DNA of 60,743 nt from Geodermatophilus poikilotrophus. GTDB taxonomy: Bacteria; Actinomycetota; Actinomycetes; Mycobacteriales; Geodermatophilaceae. The stretch lies in contig NZ_FOIE01000007.1 in NCBI RefSeq assembly GCF_900111455.1, forward strand, positions 1 through 60,743, given 5' to 3'. Below, one piece after another: positions 16,704 to 25,620 of the stretch (its first letter is position 1; each line of letters opens with the position of its first letter). Position numbers and translations under genes: made by a program. The notes below the pieces were generated by a model. That model worked only from the letters and a program-made list of their open reading frames with translations. It was not told the origin of the DNA and made no database searches.

Positions 16704-16810
16704 CCGCCACCGCCTCGTGCGTGGTCGCACACCGCCCACCCCCGGGACGGGTCGCTCGGGGTGCCGTGCCACCAGCGTCCCGTTTGCCGATCGGCGACCT
16801 CGGGCAGCCG

Positions 16811-18517
16811 GTGCCGGTGCTCCGCAAGAAGCAGGACCCCGCAGGGGCGTCCCCCTCCGTCCGCACCCGCCGCATCCGGGAGACCGCGCGCGAGCTGCTC
16901 GGCTACGAGGACTTCCGGCCGGGTCAGGAGGAGGCGATGGAGTCCGTGGTCAGCGGCCGGGACACCCTGGCGGTGCTGCCCTCGGGCGCCGGGAAGTCCG
17001 CCGTCTACCAGATCGCCGGGCAGCTGGTCGACGGTCCGGTGCTCGTCGTCTCCCCCCTCATCGCGCTGCAGCGCGACCAGGTCGGCCGGCTCGACGAGCT
17101 CGACGGACTCGACGGCCGGGCCGCTCAGCTGAACTCCGCGCTCTCGGCCGGCGACCAGCGCGCCGCGCTCGGAGGACTCGCGGACGGGACGGTCCGCCAC
17201 CTCTTCCTCGCTCCCGAGCAGTTGACCAAGCCCGAGGTCGTGGAGGCCATCGCGAAGGCGCACCCCGCGCTGTTCGTCGTCGACGAGGCCCACTGCGTCT
17301 CCGCCTGGGGTCACGACTTCCGCCCCGACTACCTGCGCCTCGGCGGGGTCATCGAGCAGCTCGGCCACCCGACGGTGCTCGCCCTCACCGCCACCGCCGC
17401 GCCCCCGGTGCGCGCGGAGATCCTCGAGCGCCTGGGCATGCGCGACGCCCGGGTCGTCGTGGCCGGGTTCGACCGGCCGGAGATCCGGCTGGAGGTCGAG
17501 CAGCACGCCGACGCCCACGGCAAGGACCAGGCCGTGCTGGACCGGGTCACCGGCCTGGTCGGCGAGGGGCGGCTCCCCGGGATCGTCTACAGCGCCACCC
17601 GCAAGGGCACCGAGGGCATCGCCGCCGAGCTCGCCGAGCGCGGGCTGCGGGTGCGCCCCTACCACGCCGGGCTGAAGAAGTCCGAGCGCGAGGACACCCA
17701 GCGCGCGTTCATGGACGACGAGCTGGACGTCGTCGTCGCCACGACCGCCTTCGGCATGGGCATCGACAAGCCCGACACCCGCTTCGTCGTCCACGCCGAA
17801 CCCGCCGACTCCGTCGACAGCTACTACCAGGAGATCGGCCGCGCCGGCCGTGACGGTCAGCCCGCGCTCGCCCTGCTCGTGTACCGCCAGGAGGACCTGG
17901 GCCTGCGCAGGTTCTTCGCCGCCGGCATCCCGCCGGAGCAGGAGCTGCAGCAGGTCGCCGGCCTGGTCGCCGCCGCAGAGGCCGCCGGCATCGAGGACGG
18001 CGTCGACGTGCGGCAGCTGCGCGAGCAGACCGGCCGGCCCGCCACCCCGCTGGCCCGCGACCTCAACCTGCTGGAACAGGTGTCGGCGGTCGTGCTCGAC
18101 GAGGAGGGCGCCGTCCACCCCGTGGAGGGCGCACCGAGCCCCGGCGACGCCGCGGCCGCCGCCCGCGAGCTGGCCGAGCACCACGAGCAGGTCGACCAGA
18201 GCCGGGTGGAGATGATGCGCGGCTACGCCGACACCACCGCGTGCCGGCGGCAGTTCCTGCTCGGCTACTTCGGCGAGCAGCTGGAGCAGCCGTGCGGGAA
18301 CTGCGACAACTGCGACGCCGGCCTGTCCCAGGAGCAGCCCGACGGCGACGAGACGCCGTTCCCCCCGCAGACCCCGGTGCAGCACACCGAGTGGGGCCCC
18401 GGCGTGGTCATGCGGGTCGAGGACGACCGGGTCGTCGTCCTGTTCGAGGAGGTCGGCTACAAGACGCTGGCGCTGGCCGCCGTCCTGGACAACGACCTGC
18501 TCGAGCGCCGCGACTGA
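16811..18517 (+). CDS. recQ: RecQ-family ATP-dependent DNA helicase, short form
   Basis: 568 residues from GTG 16811; an in-frame GTG 16766 would add 15. Helicase motifs are FRPGQEEAM, SGAGKSAVYQ (Walker A), VVDEAHCVSAWGHDFRPDY, ALTATAAPPVR, TTAFGMGIDKPDTRFVVH and YYQEIGRAGRDG. A zinc site follows: CRRQFLLGYFGE, then CGNCDNC. No HRDC domain is present. The last 50 residues (HTEWGPGVVMRVEDDRVVVLF) form a small Tudor-like barrel seen at the ends of some UvrD/RecQ helicases. It unwinds 3'-5' in recombination and repair. Confidence 0.93.
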   Translation: MPVLRKKQDPAGASPSVRTRRIRETARELLGYEDFRPGQEEAMESVVSGRDTLAVLPSGAGKSAVYQIAGQLVDGPVLVVSPLIALQRDQVGRLDELDGLDGRAAQLNSALSAGDQRAALGGLADGTVRHLFLAPEQLTKPEVVEAIAKAHPALFVVDEAHCVSAWGHDFRPDYLRLGGVIEQLGHPTVLALTATAAPPVRAEILERLGMRDARVVVAGFDRPEIRLEVEQHADAHGKDQAVLDRVTGLVGEGRLPGIVYSATRKGTEGIAAELAERGLRVRPYHAGLKKSEREDTQRAFMDDELDVVVATTAFGMGIDKPDTRFVVHAEPADSVDSYYQEIGRAGRDGQPALALLVYRQEDLGLRRFFAAGIPPEQELQQVAGLVAAAEAAGIEDGVDVRQLREQTGRPATPLARDLNLLEQVSAVVLDEEGAVHPVEGAPSPGDAAAAARELAEHHEQVDQSRVEMMRGYADTTACRRQFLLGYFGEQLEQPCGNCDNCDAGLSQEQPDGDETPFPPQTPVQHTEWGPGVVMRVEDDRVVVLFEEVGYKTLALAAVLDNDLLERRD

Positions 18518-18626
18518 CCCCCGGTCCGGCGACCCGGGACCCCTTCGCCCTGCGAAGAGCAGGCACCGGCTCGATGATCACCACGGAGACCGGGCGACCC
18601 GCGTGCCCGGCGGAAGGAGTACACGG

Positions 18627-20270
18627 GTGAAGGTCCTGGGCATCAACGCCATCTACCACGACCCGTCGGCGGCCCTGGTCGTCGACGGCAGGGTCGTGGC
18701 CGCGGCCGAGGAGGAGCGGTTCAGCCGGCGCAAGCACGGCAAGCGCCCCCTGCCGTGGAGCGCCTGGGAGCTGCCCGAGCTGTCGGCGGCCTGGTGCCTG
18801 AGGGAGGCCGGGATCCGGCCCGAGGAACTGGACGCGGTCGCCTACTCCTTCGACCCCGCGCTGATGGGCACCCCGGAGGAGTCCGGCCTGTTCGACGACG
18901 GCGACACCATGCGCAAGAGGTACGCCGAGATGGCCCCGGGCTTCCTGGCGCACGCGCTGCCGGGGCTCGACCCGGCCACGGTCCACTTCGTCAAGCACCA
19001 CGTCGCGCACGCCGCATCGGCCGGCAAGGCCGCGCCACAGCGGGACAACGCCGTCCTCGTCCTCGACGGCCGCGGCGAGGCGCACAGCCACCTGGCCGGC
19101 CGGTACGTCGACGGCCAGCTGGAGGTGCTCGCCGGCCAGGCGCTGCCGCACTCGCTGGGCCTGGTGTACGAGGAGCTCACCGACCACCTGGGCTTCCTGC
19201 GCAGCTCCGACGAGTTCAAGGTCATGGCGATGGCCTCCTACGGCAAGCCGCGGTTCCTCGGCGAGCTGTCGGAGCTGATCCGGGCCACGGACGACGGCGG
19301 GTTCCGCACCGAGAGGATCGACTTCACCGAGTTCGCCCCGCGGCTGGGCAAGGACGAGCCCTGGACCGAGGCCCACGCCGACCTCGCCGCCAGCGTGCAG
19401 ACCCGGCTGGAGGAGGTGCTCGTCGACCTCGCCCGCTGGGTGCACGAGCAGACCGGCGAGAAGACGCTCACCATGGCCGGCGGCACGGCGCTCAACTGCG
19501 TGGCCAACACGCGGATCCTCGCCGAGAGCCCGTTCGAGGAGGTCTGGGTGCAGCCCGCCGCCGGGGACGCCGGGACGGCGCTGGGCGCGGCCCTGCACGT
19601 GGCCGCGGAGCTGGGCGAGCGCACCGAGCCGATGCCCGGCGCCGCGCTCGGCCGGGGCTGGAGCGACGACGAGATCGAGCGGTGGCTGGAGACGGCGGCG
19701 ATCGACTACGAGCGTCCGGACGACGTCGCCGAGGCCGTGGCCGAGGTGCTGGCCGACAACGGCATCGTCGCCTGGTTCCAGGGCCGGTCGGAGTTCGGCC
19801 CGCGCGCGCTGGGCCACCGCTCGCTGCTGGCCCACCCCGGGTTCGAGGCCAACCTGGAGCGGATGAACGACGTCAAGGGCCGGGAGCAGTTCCGCCCGGT
19901 GGCGCCGATGGTGCTGCTGGAGCGGGCCCCCGAGATCTTCAGCCGGGGTCCGATCCCCTCGCCGTACATGCTCTTCGTGCACGACGTCGCCCCCGAGTGG
20001 AAGGACCGCATCCCGACGGTCACCCACGTCGACGGGACGGCGCGCATCCAGACCATCGACCGCGGGACCGAGCCGCTGGTGCACAGCATGATCTCGGCCT
20101 TCGAGCGGCGCACCGGCATCCCGGTGGTGGTCAACACCAGCCTGAACACCGCCGGGCGGCCGATGGTCGACGACCCGCGCGACGCGCTCGAGTGCTTCGG
20201 GTCGGCGCCGGTGGACCTGCTCGCCATCGGCCCGTTCGTCGTCCGCCGGCCGAGGCCCACCCCGCGCTGA
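18627..20270 (+). CDS. NodU/CmcH-family carbamoyltransferase
   Basis: 547 residues from GTG 18627, with AAGGAGT upstream. The YrdC-like/Kae1-like fold opens with VLGINAIYHDPSAALVVDG. The metal-binding KHHVAHAASA, GRGEAHSHLA, GGTALNCVANTRI and the C-terminal EFGPRALGHRSLLA with QFRPVAPMVL and VNTSLNTAGRPMV are family hallmarks. Members O-carbamoylate antibiotics or Nod factors using carbamoyl phosphate. No biosynthetic cluster surrounds it, so the acceptor is unknown. A sugar or wall precursor is possible. Confidence 0.92.
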   Translation: MKVLGINAIYHDPSAALVVDGRVVAAAEEERFSRRKHGKRPLPWSAWELPELSAAWCLREAGIRPEELDAVAYSFDPALMGTPEESGLFDDGDTMRKRYAEMAPGFLAHALPGLDPATVHFVKHHVAHAASAGKAAPQRDNAVLVLDGRGEAHSHLAGRYVDGQLEVLAGQALPHSLGLVYEELTDHLGFLRSSDEFKVMAMASYGKPRFLGELSELIRATDDGGFRTERIDFTEFAPRLGKDEPWTEAHADLAASVQTRLEEVLVDLARWVHEQTGEKTLTMAGGTALNCVANTRILAESPFEEVWVQPAAGDAGTALGAALHVAAELGERTEPMPGAALGRGWSDDEIERWLETAAIDYERPDDVAEAVAEVLADNGIVAWFQGRSEFGPRALGHRSLLAHPGFEANLERMNDVKGREQFRPVAPMVLLERAPEIFSRGPIPSPYMLFVHDVAPEWKDRIPTVTHVDGTARIQTIDRGTEPLVHSMISAFERRTGIPVVVNTSLNTAGRPMVDDPRDALECFGSAPVDLLAIGPFVVRRPRPTPR

Positions 20271-20393
20271 CCCGGGGTCCGGCGGCCCTCGACCACCCTC
20301 CAGGGTGGACGACCCGGCGGGGGTGGACCGCGCGGCCGCCGTCCGGCGAACTCCCTGGTGACGGGCCCACGCCCCCGCAGGTAACGGTCGGGC

Positions 20394-20425
20394 AACGGTC
20401 GTCCCCCGATCAGGGGACGACCGTT
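20394..20425. terminator. 13-bp inverted repeat after the carbamoyltransferase gene
   Basis: AACGGTCGTCCCC and its exact complement are separated by CGATCA. It lies 124 bases after the stop at 20270 and 82 bases before the DUF4383 gene. A half copy (GTAACGGTCG) precedes it. It may be a terminator or, because it abuts a promoter-like motif, an operator. Confidence 0.5.
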
Positions 20426-20447
20426 ACCGGCCGTCCGCCAGGGGTAA
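20422..20447 (+). promoter_or_regulatory. candidate sigma-B/F type promoter of the DUF4383 gene
   Basis: GTTAC and GGGTAA are spaced about 14 bases apart, 60 bases before the ATG at 20507. This resembles the GTTT-N-GGGTAT pattern of actinobacterial stress sigma factors. One or two positions differ in each box, so this is tentative. Confidence 0.35.
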
Positions 20448-20506
20448 TCCGGACCCGGACCGTCCAAGACAGGGCGGACCACGCAAGGCACATCGGGAGG
20501 ACCCCC

Positions 20507-20956
20507 ATGTCCGCAACATCCGGCAACACCGGCACCGGCCGCGGAGCCATGACCTGGCCCCAGATGCTGGGGCTCGCCTTCGGCGCGATCTACCTCCTGG
20601 TCGGAGTCGTGGGCTTCTTCGTCACGGGATTCGGGGACTTCTTCGCCCACGACACCAACCAGACGCTGCTGGGCTTCGAGATCAACGGCATGCACAACGT
20701 CGTCCACATCGTCATCGGTGTGGCCGGCCTGCTGTTGGCTCGCACCCTGGCCGGCGCCCGCACGTACGGCTGGCTGCTGGCCGTCGGCTACGGCGCCGCG
20801 TTCGTCTACGGGCTGATCGCGATCGGCGAGCCGTGGGACTTCCTCAGCATCAACGCCGCTGACAACGTCCTGCACCTCCTCACCGCGATCGTGGGTCTGG
20901 CCATCGCGCTGGGCCCGGTGCGCAACGCCGTCACCCACCGCGGTACGCGCGTCTGA
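20507..20956 (+). CDS. DUF4383 four-helix membrane protein
   Basis: 149 residues from ATG 20507 (GGGAGG upstream). Four hydrophobic segments are seen (LAFGAIYLLVGVVGFF, VVHIVIGVAGLLLA, YGWLLAVGYGAAFVYGLIAI, VLHLLTAIVGLAIAL), with the family motif FEINGMHNVVHI before helix 2 and NAADNVLHL before helix 4. The family is widespread in actinobacteria with no assigned function. The upstream stress-type promoter pattern would fit a stress membrane protein. Confidence 0.85.
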   Translation: MSATSGNTGTGRGAMTWPQMLGLAFGAIYLLVGVVGFFVTGFGDFFAHDTNQTLLGFEINGMHNVVHIVIGVAGLLLARTLAGARTYGWLLAVGYGAAFVYGLIAIGEPWDFLSINAADNVLHLLTAIVGLAIALGPVRNAVTHRGTRV

Positions 20957-20958
20957 GA

Positions 20959-21067
20959 CGGCCCCCTTGCAGGGTCCCGCCGCGAGCTTGCGAGCGGTGG
21001 GGGGCAAGGGGGTCCTTGCTCCCGTCCTCATCCCTCGCACGCTCGGGACGAGCCTCCGGACGGGGCC
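20959..21067. repeat. two palindromic elements in tandem, copy 5 (gap 20957-21290)
   Basis: The first has arms CCCCCTTGC (20962-20970) and GCAAGGGGG (21004-21012) around CCGCGAGCTTGCGAGCGG and begins 5 bases after the stop at 20956. The second, 21021-21067, is close to the consensus (CCCGTCC, GCTCGGGACGAGC, GGACGGGGCC). The rest of the 334-base gap up to 21290 is GC-rich DNA in which nothing else is recognised. Confidence 0.7.
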
Positions 21068-21290
21068 GGCGTAGACCCTGCGGGGCCGTTCCAGCACGTC
21101 GCCCGAGGCCGGGTCCCGCACGGGGCCCGGCCTCCGGCGCGTCCGGACCGGATGCGCGCCCGAGGGGCTGGCGGCACGGCCGCCGACGGCGGAGGCTGGT
21201 CGCGGGGCGCGTCCGGGGGACGACGCCGACCGCGCCCCGGCCGCGCCCGAGCCCCGGGGCGCCGCACGTGCCGCAACCGGAGGCCGTGCC

Positions 21291-21605
21291 GTGGACGACG
21301 ACGCCGTGCTGCGCGCCCTGGGCGAGGACCTCGCCCGGACCGACCCCGACCTGGCCGCCCGGCTCACCGCCGGCCCCGGTGTGCGCACCCAGCGCCCCGG
21401 CCACGGGGCGCTCTGGGTCCTGGTGCTCGGTGCGCTGGTGGCGGTGGCCGTGCCCTTCCTGGTCGGCCCGGCCGCCTTCGGCGTGATGGCCCTGGTGGTG
21501 CTGCTCGGCTGCCCGATCGTGATCAGCCACTGCCTGCCGTCCACCGCGGACGGGCAGGACGACGACCCGCCGTCCTGGTCGGCCGGCCGGGGAGCCGACC
21601 CCTGA
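21291..21605 (+). CDS. DUF3040 membrane protein
   Basis: 104 residues from GTG 21291, with GGAGG about 9 bases upstream. A charged N-terminal helix (DDDAVLRALGEDLARTDPDLAARL) precedes two adjacent membrane helices (LWVLVLGALVAVAVPFLV, AFGVMALVVLLGCPIVI) and a charged tail. This matches the actinobacterial DUF3040 family, of unknown function. It is followed after 36 bases by the acyl-CoA dehydrogenase gene. Confidence 0.75.
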   Translation: MDDDAVLRALGEDLARTDPDLAARLTAGPGVRTQRPGHGALWVLVLGALVAVAVPFLVGPAAFGVMALVVLLGCPIVISHCLPSTADGQDDDPPSWSAGRGADP

Positions 21606-21641
21606 CGAGACGGTCGTCCCGCCAGGCTCTACGTTGCGCTC

Positions 21642-22853
21642 ATGGACTTCGCCCTCTCCGCCCGAGCCGAGGACGTCTGCGGCCGGATGTGGGACTTCAT
21701 GCGTGAGCAGGTCTTCCCCGCCGAGCCGGTCTACGACGCGTGGCGCGCCGAACGCGGTCACGACAACCACGAGCACCCGCCGGTGCTGGAGGACCTGAAG
21801 GTCGAGGCGCGCAAGCGCGGCCTGTGGAACCTCTTCCACCACGAGCTGGGCGGGATGACCAACCTGGAGTACGCCTCCGTCGCCGAGATCATGGGCTGGT
21901 CGCCGGTGATCGCGCCCGAGGTCACCAACTGCGGGGCCCCGGACACCGGCAACATGGAGACCCTCATGCTGTTCGGCACGCCCGAGCAGAAGGAGCGCTG
22001 GCTGGACCCGCTGCTCGACGGCGAGATCCGGTCGGGCTTCGCGATGACCGAGCCCGACGTGGCGTCGTCCGACGCCCGGAACGTCCAGACCTCGATCGTC
22101 CGCGACGGCGACGAGTACGTCATCAACGGGCGCAAGTGGTGGATCACCGGCACCGCCGACGAGCGCTGCCAGATCTTCATCGTGATGGGCAAGACCGACC
22201 CGGACGGGCCGCCGCACCGCCAGCAGTCGATGGTGCTCGTCCCCCGGGACACCCCGGGCTTCGAGATCGTCCGGCACCTGCCGGTCTTCGGCTACCAGGA
22301 CCAGCACGGCCACTCCGAGCTGCGGTTCACCGACGTGCGCGTGCCGGCGTCGAACATCCTGGCCGGCGAGGGTGACGGCTTCATGATCGCCCAGGCCCGG
22401 CTCGGCCCCGGCCGCATCCACCACTGCATGCGCGCGATCGGCATGGCGGAGCGGGCGCTCGCGCTGATGGTCGAACGGGCCAAGGCACGCGTGGCCTTCG
22501 GCCGCCCGCTGGCCGAGCAGGGGACGGTGCGCGAGAGCATCGCGCTCTCCCGGATGGAGATCGACCAGGCGCGGCTCTACGTGCTCCAGACGGCCGACCT
22601 GATCGACAGGTACGGCGCCAAGGGCGCCAAGACCGAGATCTCCGCGATCAAGGTGGCCGCGCCGCGGGTGGCGCTCGCCGTCATCGACCGCGCGATCCAG
22701 CTGCACGGAGGCGCCGGGGTCAGCAACGACACCGTGCTGGCGCGCTTCTACGCCAGCGCCCGCACGCTGCGGATCGTCGACGGCCCGGACGCGGTGCACA
22801 TCCGCGGGGTCGCCAAGGAGGAACTGGCGCGCGAGCGCCCGTTCGTCGGCTGA
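21642..22853 (+). CDS. acyl-CoA dehydrogenase, ACAD10/11-like
   Basis: 403 residues from ATG 21642. FAD and substrate motifs are [42 protein letters not shown] and [19 protein letters not shown]. The catalytic base in the latter motif is Asp in DGP instead of the usual Glu, as in the ACAD10/11 group. It oxidises acyl-CoA thioesters and passes electrons to ETF. It stands alone, without other beta-oxidation genes, so chain-length preference cannot be inferred. Confidence 0.93.
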   Translation: MDFALSARAEDVCGRMWDFMREQVFPAEPVYDAWRAERGHDNHEHPPVLEDLKVEARKRGLWNLFHHELGGMTNLEYASVAEIMGWSPVIAPEVTNCGAPDTGNMETLMLFGTPEQKERWLDPLLDGEIRSGFAMTEPDVASSDARNVQTSIVRDGDEYVINGRKWWITGTADERCQIFIVMGKTDPDGPPHRQQSMVLVPRDTPGFEIVRHLPVFGYQDQHGHSELRFTDVRVPASNILAGEGDGFMIAQARLGPGRIHHCMRAIGMAERALALMVERAKARVAFGRPLAEQGTVRESIALSRMEIDQARLYVLQTADLIDRYGAKGAKTEISAIKVAAPRVALAVIDRAIQLHGGAGVSNDTVLARFYASARTLRIVDGPDAVHIRGVAKEELARERPFVG

Positions 22854-22854
22854 G

Positions 22855-22905
22855 GGAGGACCCCGGCCCCCGGGCACCGGCACCCGCAGCGGGATGTCGG
22901 TGCCC
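22855..22905 (+). terminator. terminator hairpin after the acyl-CoA dehydrogenase gene, with family head
   Basis: GGGAGGACCCCGG lies directly after the TGA. The hairpin that follows is GGGCACCG (22872-22879) with CGGTGCCC (22898-22905) and is unlike other copies. It therefore combines the stop-adjacent head with a different stem. The next gene starts 17 bases later. Confidence 0.65.
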
Positions 22906-22922
22906 GGTGCCAGGCTGACCGC

Positions 22923-23297
22923 GTGCCCACGGACCCCGAGGCCGACGACCTGCTGAGCGAGCACCCCGAGGCGGTCGCGGCCACCGCCCAGCGGCTGCGC
23001 ACCGCGCTGCTCGAGGCGCACCCGCAGCTGGAGGAGCGGGTGCGTCGCGGTTGGCACTCGATCAACTACCGCGACCCGGTGGCCGGTTTCGTCTGCGCGG
23101 TCTTCCCGACGGCGGACCGGGTGCAGCTGGTGTTCGAGCACGGCGCCCGGCTGCCCGATCCCGAGGGCCGGTTGTCCGGCACCGGCAAGCAGGTGCGCAC
23201 GCTCGACCTCAGCGCTCCCGAGGAGGTCGACGTCGCCGTCGTCGCGACGTTCCTCGACCACGCCGTCGAACTGGGCGCCGGGCTCCGCGGCCGCTGA
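22923..23297 (+). CDS. DUF1801 family protein
   Basis: 124 residues from GTG 22923. The fold is recognised from HPQLEERVRRGWHSINYRDP, FVCAVFPTADRVQLVFEHGARLPDPEGRLSG and KQVRTLDLSAPEEVD, as in YdhG/DUF1801 proteins. These are small cytosolic proteins, sometimes thought to bind iron, with no proven role. The first residues could be shorter if a later start is used. Confidence 0.8.
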   Translation: MPTDPEADDLLSEHPEAVAATAQRLRTALLEAHPQLEERVRRGWHSINYRDPVAGFVCAVFPTADRVQLVFEHGARLPDPEGRLSGTGKQVRTLDLSAPEEVDVAVVATFLDHAVELGAGLRGR

Positions 23298-23312
23298 GCG
23301 GCCGGGACGACG

Positions 23313-23513
23313 TCAGGGGGCGATCGTCCCGCCGAAGCCGCCGCCGGCGAGCTTGGCCATCAGCTGCGTGCGGTCCAGGCCCGCGGCCTCCAGCGCGTCG
23401 CCGTCCCGGTCGGTGTCGATCTCGTCGGGCAGCTGGGCAGCGACCCTGTCGGCAGTGTCGTTGTCGCCCTCGGTGTGCAGCACTCGCAGCAGTTCCTGCT
23501 TGTCCAGCTTCAC
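23313..23513 (-). CDS. small hypothetical protein
   Basis: 66 residues from GTG 23513, with GGAGG 11 bases upstream. The start KLDKQELLRVLHTEGDNDTADRVAAQLPDEIDTDRDGDAL is acidic and helical and the C-terminus is Gly-rich (GGGFGGTIAP). No family is recognised. It converges on the DUF1801 gene with 15 bases between stops. Confidence 0.6.
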   Translation of the reverse strand: MKLDKQELLRVLHTEGDNDTADRVAAQLPDEIDTDRDGDALEAAGLDRTQLMAKLAGGGFGGTIAP

Positions 23514-23613
23514 GCCCGACCTCCGCTCGGTCCGCCTCCAGGAGTGCTCCAGCGTGGTGCGGGCCACCCGGGCGCGCAACGGGAGGGCCCGCGGTCGGGC
23601 TCGGGCGCGCTGG

Positions 23614-23808
23614 TCAGCGGTGCCGCGCGCGCCGGTACAGGAAGGCCGCCACCGCCGCGAGGACCGCGCCGAGGAACACCTGGGCGACCCCGACGACGGT
23701 CCGGTCGCCGGCGAACCACGTCACCGACGACACCAGCAGGACGACGGCGACGCCGGCCACGAGCAGGGCGACGAGACGCTCGCGGCGGTCCCCCGCGGGT
23801 GAGGTCAT
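23614..23808 (-). CDS. small two-helix membrane protein
   Basis: 64 residues from ATG 23808. A basic start (MTSPAGDRRERLV) leads to two membrane helices (LLVAGVAVVLLVSSVTWFA, VAQVFLGAVLAAVAAFLY) and a basic end (RRARHR). No domain is recognised. Confidence 0.55.
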   Translation of the reverse strand: MTSPAGDRRERLVALLVAGVAVVLLVSSVTWFAGDRTVVGVAQVFLGAVLAAVAAFLYRRARHR

Positions 23809-23870
23809 GCGGCCGACCCTAGGCGACCCCGTCCCGGGCCCGCCCCGAGCCGGCTGACGTGCTGGAACGG

Positions 23871-23927
23871 CCACCCTCCAGGGGCCCGCGCCGGGCCTGC
23901 GAGGCGTGGGGGGAAGGGTGGTCCTCC
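23871..23927. repeat. stop-adjacent palindromic element, copy 6 (terminator of the LCP gene)
   Basis: CCACCCT (23871-23877) pairs with AGGGTGG (23915-23921). Read on the minus strand it follows the LCP gene TGA after one base as AGGAGGACCACCC. Confidence 0.65.
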
Positions 23928-23928
23928 T

Positions 23929-25506
23929 TCAGTCGGCCCGGTTCGGCGGCTCGCCGGCGGCGCGCGCCTCGGCGGCCCGGACGGGGTCGTAGGCGCAGGC
24001 GTCGGCCACGTCGGTCGCCGCCACGGGGTCGTCCGCGGGTTCGCCGGGCGCCGGCGTCGCCGAGCCGGGAGTCGGGGTGGGGGTCGGCGTGGGGGTGCCC
24101 TCCGCGGCGTCGTCGCCCGCCGGGGCGGGGGTGATGGCGTCGTCGACGATCGCGCGCATCCGGTCGTAGTCGGGGTACGCCGGGTCGATCACGGTGTTGT
24201 CGAAGACGACGCTGCGCACCTCGGCGTCCTTGACCAGGAACCCGAGATCGACGAAGTCGTCGAGGGCCGAGCGCGGGATGTCGGTGCTCACGATGTCCTG
24301 CGTGGTCGTGGCGAGCTCCTGGTAGCGCCGCAGCAGGGTGACCGGGTCGGCGGCGTCGATGATCGCGCCGATCGTGCAGCGCTGTCGGTCCATCCGGTCG
24401 TAGTCGGTCAGCCCGTAGCGGCCGCGGGCGAACTGCAGCGCCGTCCAGCCGTCCATGTGCTGGGCCGGTCCCGGCTCGATGTAGTCGTCCGGCAGTTCCT
24501 GGCCGGAGATGCCGTTGATCGGCACGTAGTAGTTGACGTTCACGGTGATGCCGCCGAGGGCGTCGACCAACCGGGCGAAGCCGTCGAGGTTGACCAGCAC
24601 GAAGTAGTCGATGTCCAGGCCCAGCGCCTCGCCGACGCCGAGCTTGAGGAAGTCCGCGCCCGGGTCGTCGGTGCGCCCGAGGATGTCGGGGTACCAGGCC
24701 GGCCCGGTGCGGTAGACGGCGTTGAGCAGGCTGTCGGCCTCGTTGGCGCCCTCGAAGCCGTCCGGGTAGACCTCGGCCAGCGGGCTGTCCGAGGGGAAGG
24801 GCAGGTCCTGCAGGTTGCGCGGCAGGCTGAACAAGGTTGTGTCGCCGGTCTCGGTGTCGATGCTGGCCACGATGACCGTGTCGGTGCGCACGCCCTCGCG
24901 CCCCTCCCCGCCGTCCCCACCGAGCAGGAGCACGTTGACCCGCTCCTGGTCGCCGAAGGGGTCGGGGTGGTCGCCGTCGTCCACCGTCGCCGACTCGCGG
25001 TCGGCGAAGAGGCCGTCGATGAGCCCCTGCTGGGCCAACGCCACCTGGCCGATGGTGACCACCGGGTACGCGATGCCGGCGACCAGCGCGGCGACGAGGA
25101 GGCCGCCGAGCAGGTGCTTGCCGCGGGAGGTCCGGGGTGGCAGCAGCACCCGGTAGCCCGCCACGACGACGGCGATCCAGAGCAACCCGAGGACGAGGAC
25201 ACCGCCGAGGACCCAGGTCAGCGCGGTCGGGTCGACCGCGACCCGCGCCGCGGTCCGCTGTCCCACGGTGGCCAGCCAGGCGGCCCCGCCGACGAGTGCG
25301 AGGAAGGCCACGAGGACCAGGCCGCCGAGCCGGTGTCGCCCGGCCGCGAGGAACGCCGTCCCCGGGAGGACGGCGTTCAGCACGGTCAGGCCCAGCGTCG
25401 CGGTGAAGCCGCGTCCGCGGGCCCGGGACCGCGGGCCCTCCGGCGGCGGGGGCAGGGGCCGCGACGGGCCGATGGGACGCGTCACGTCCCACTCGTGCTC
25501 GCTCAC
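23929..25506 (-). CDS. LytR-CpsA-Psr (LCP) family cell-wall protein
   Basis: 525 residues from GTG 25506 (GAGGAG upstream). The N-terminus has about four membrane segments (residues 30-165). The LCP domain (about 200-420) shows RVNVLLLGGDGGEGREGVRTD, LPRNLQDLPF, LGGITVNVNYYVPI and the arginine-rich active-site stretch FARGRYGLTDYDRMDRQR. LCP enzymes transfer polymers such as arabinogalactan or teichoic acid from polyprenyl phosphate to peptidoglycan. The C-terminus is a Thr/Pro-rich tail of TPTPTPTP repeats, suggesting a flexible wall-spanning end. Confidence 0.92.
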   Translation of the reverse strand: MSEHEWDVTRPIGPSRPLPPPPEGPRSRARGRGFTATLGLTVLNAVLPGTAFLAAGRHRLGGLVLVAFLALVGGAAWLATVGQRTAARVAVDPTALTWVLGGVLVLGLLWIAVVVAGYRVLLPPRTSRGKHLLGGLLVAALVAGIAYPVVTIGQVALAQQGLIDGLFADRESATVDDGDHPDPFGDQERVNVLLLGGDGGEGREGVRTDTVIVASIDTETGDTTLFSLPRNLQDLPFPSDSPLAEVYPDGFEGANEADSLLNAVYRTGPAWYPDILGRTDDPGADFLKLGVGEALGLDIDYFVLVNLDGFARLVDALGGITVNVNYYVPINGISGQELPDDYIEPGPAQHMDGWTALQFARGRYGLTDYDRMDRQRCTIGAIIDAADPVTLLRRYQELATTTQDIVSTDIPRSALDDFVDLGFLVKDAEVRSVVFDNTVIDPAYPDYDRMRAIVDDAITPAPAGDDAAEGTPTPTPTPTPGSATPAPGEPADDPVAATDVADACAYDPVRAAEARAAGEPPNRAD

Positions 25507-25561
25507 GTGGTCTCCTCGCTGTCCTCGACCGACCCGCGGCCCATGATCCCACCGACCGCGC

Positions 25562-25593
25562 CGGCGTACCGGCGTTCCGGCGTTGCGGCGTTC
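25562..25593. repeat. four tandem 8-bp direct repeats between LCP and exonuclease III genes
   Basis: Units CGGCGTAC, CGGCGTTC, CGGCGTTG and CGGCGTTC follow without spacers, 56 bases before the LCP start and 118 bases before the exonuclease start. They may be a regulator binding array or a simple-sequence tract. Confidence 0.6.
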
Positions 25594-25620
25594 CGGCCGA
25601 CCACCTGTGCGAACACCCAT

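Noticed and set aside
15002..16810. A possible fusion of the GGDEF-EAL region with RecQ in one long frame
   Set aside because: The first 600 codons are read in a shadow frame of the GGDEF-EAL gene and give Arg/Pro-rich text. The RecQ domain begins with its own start near 16811.
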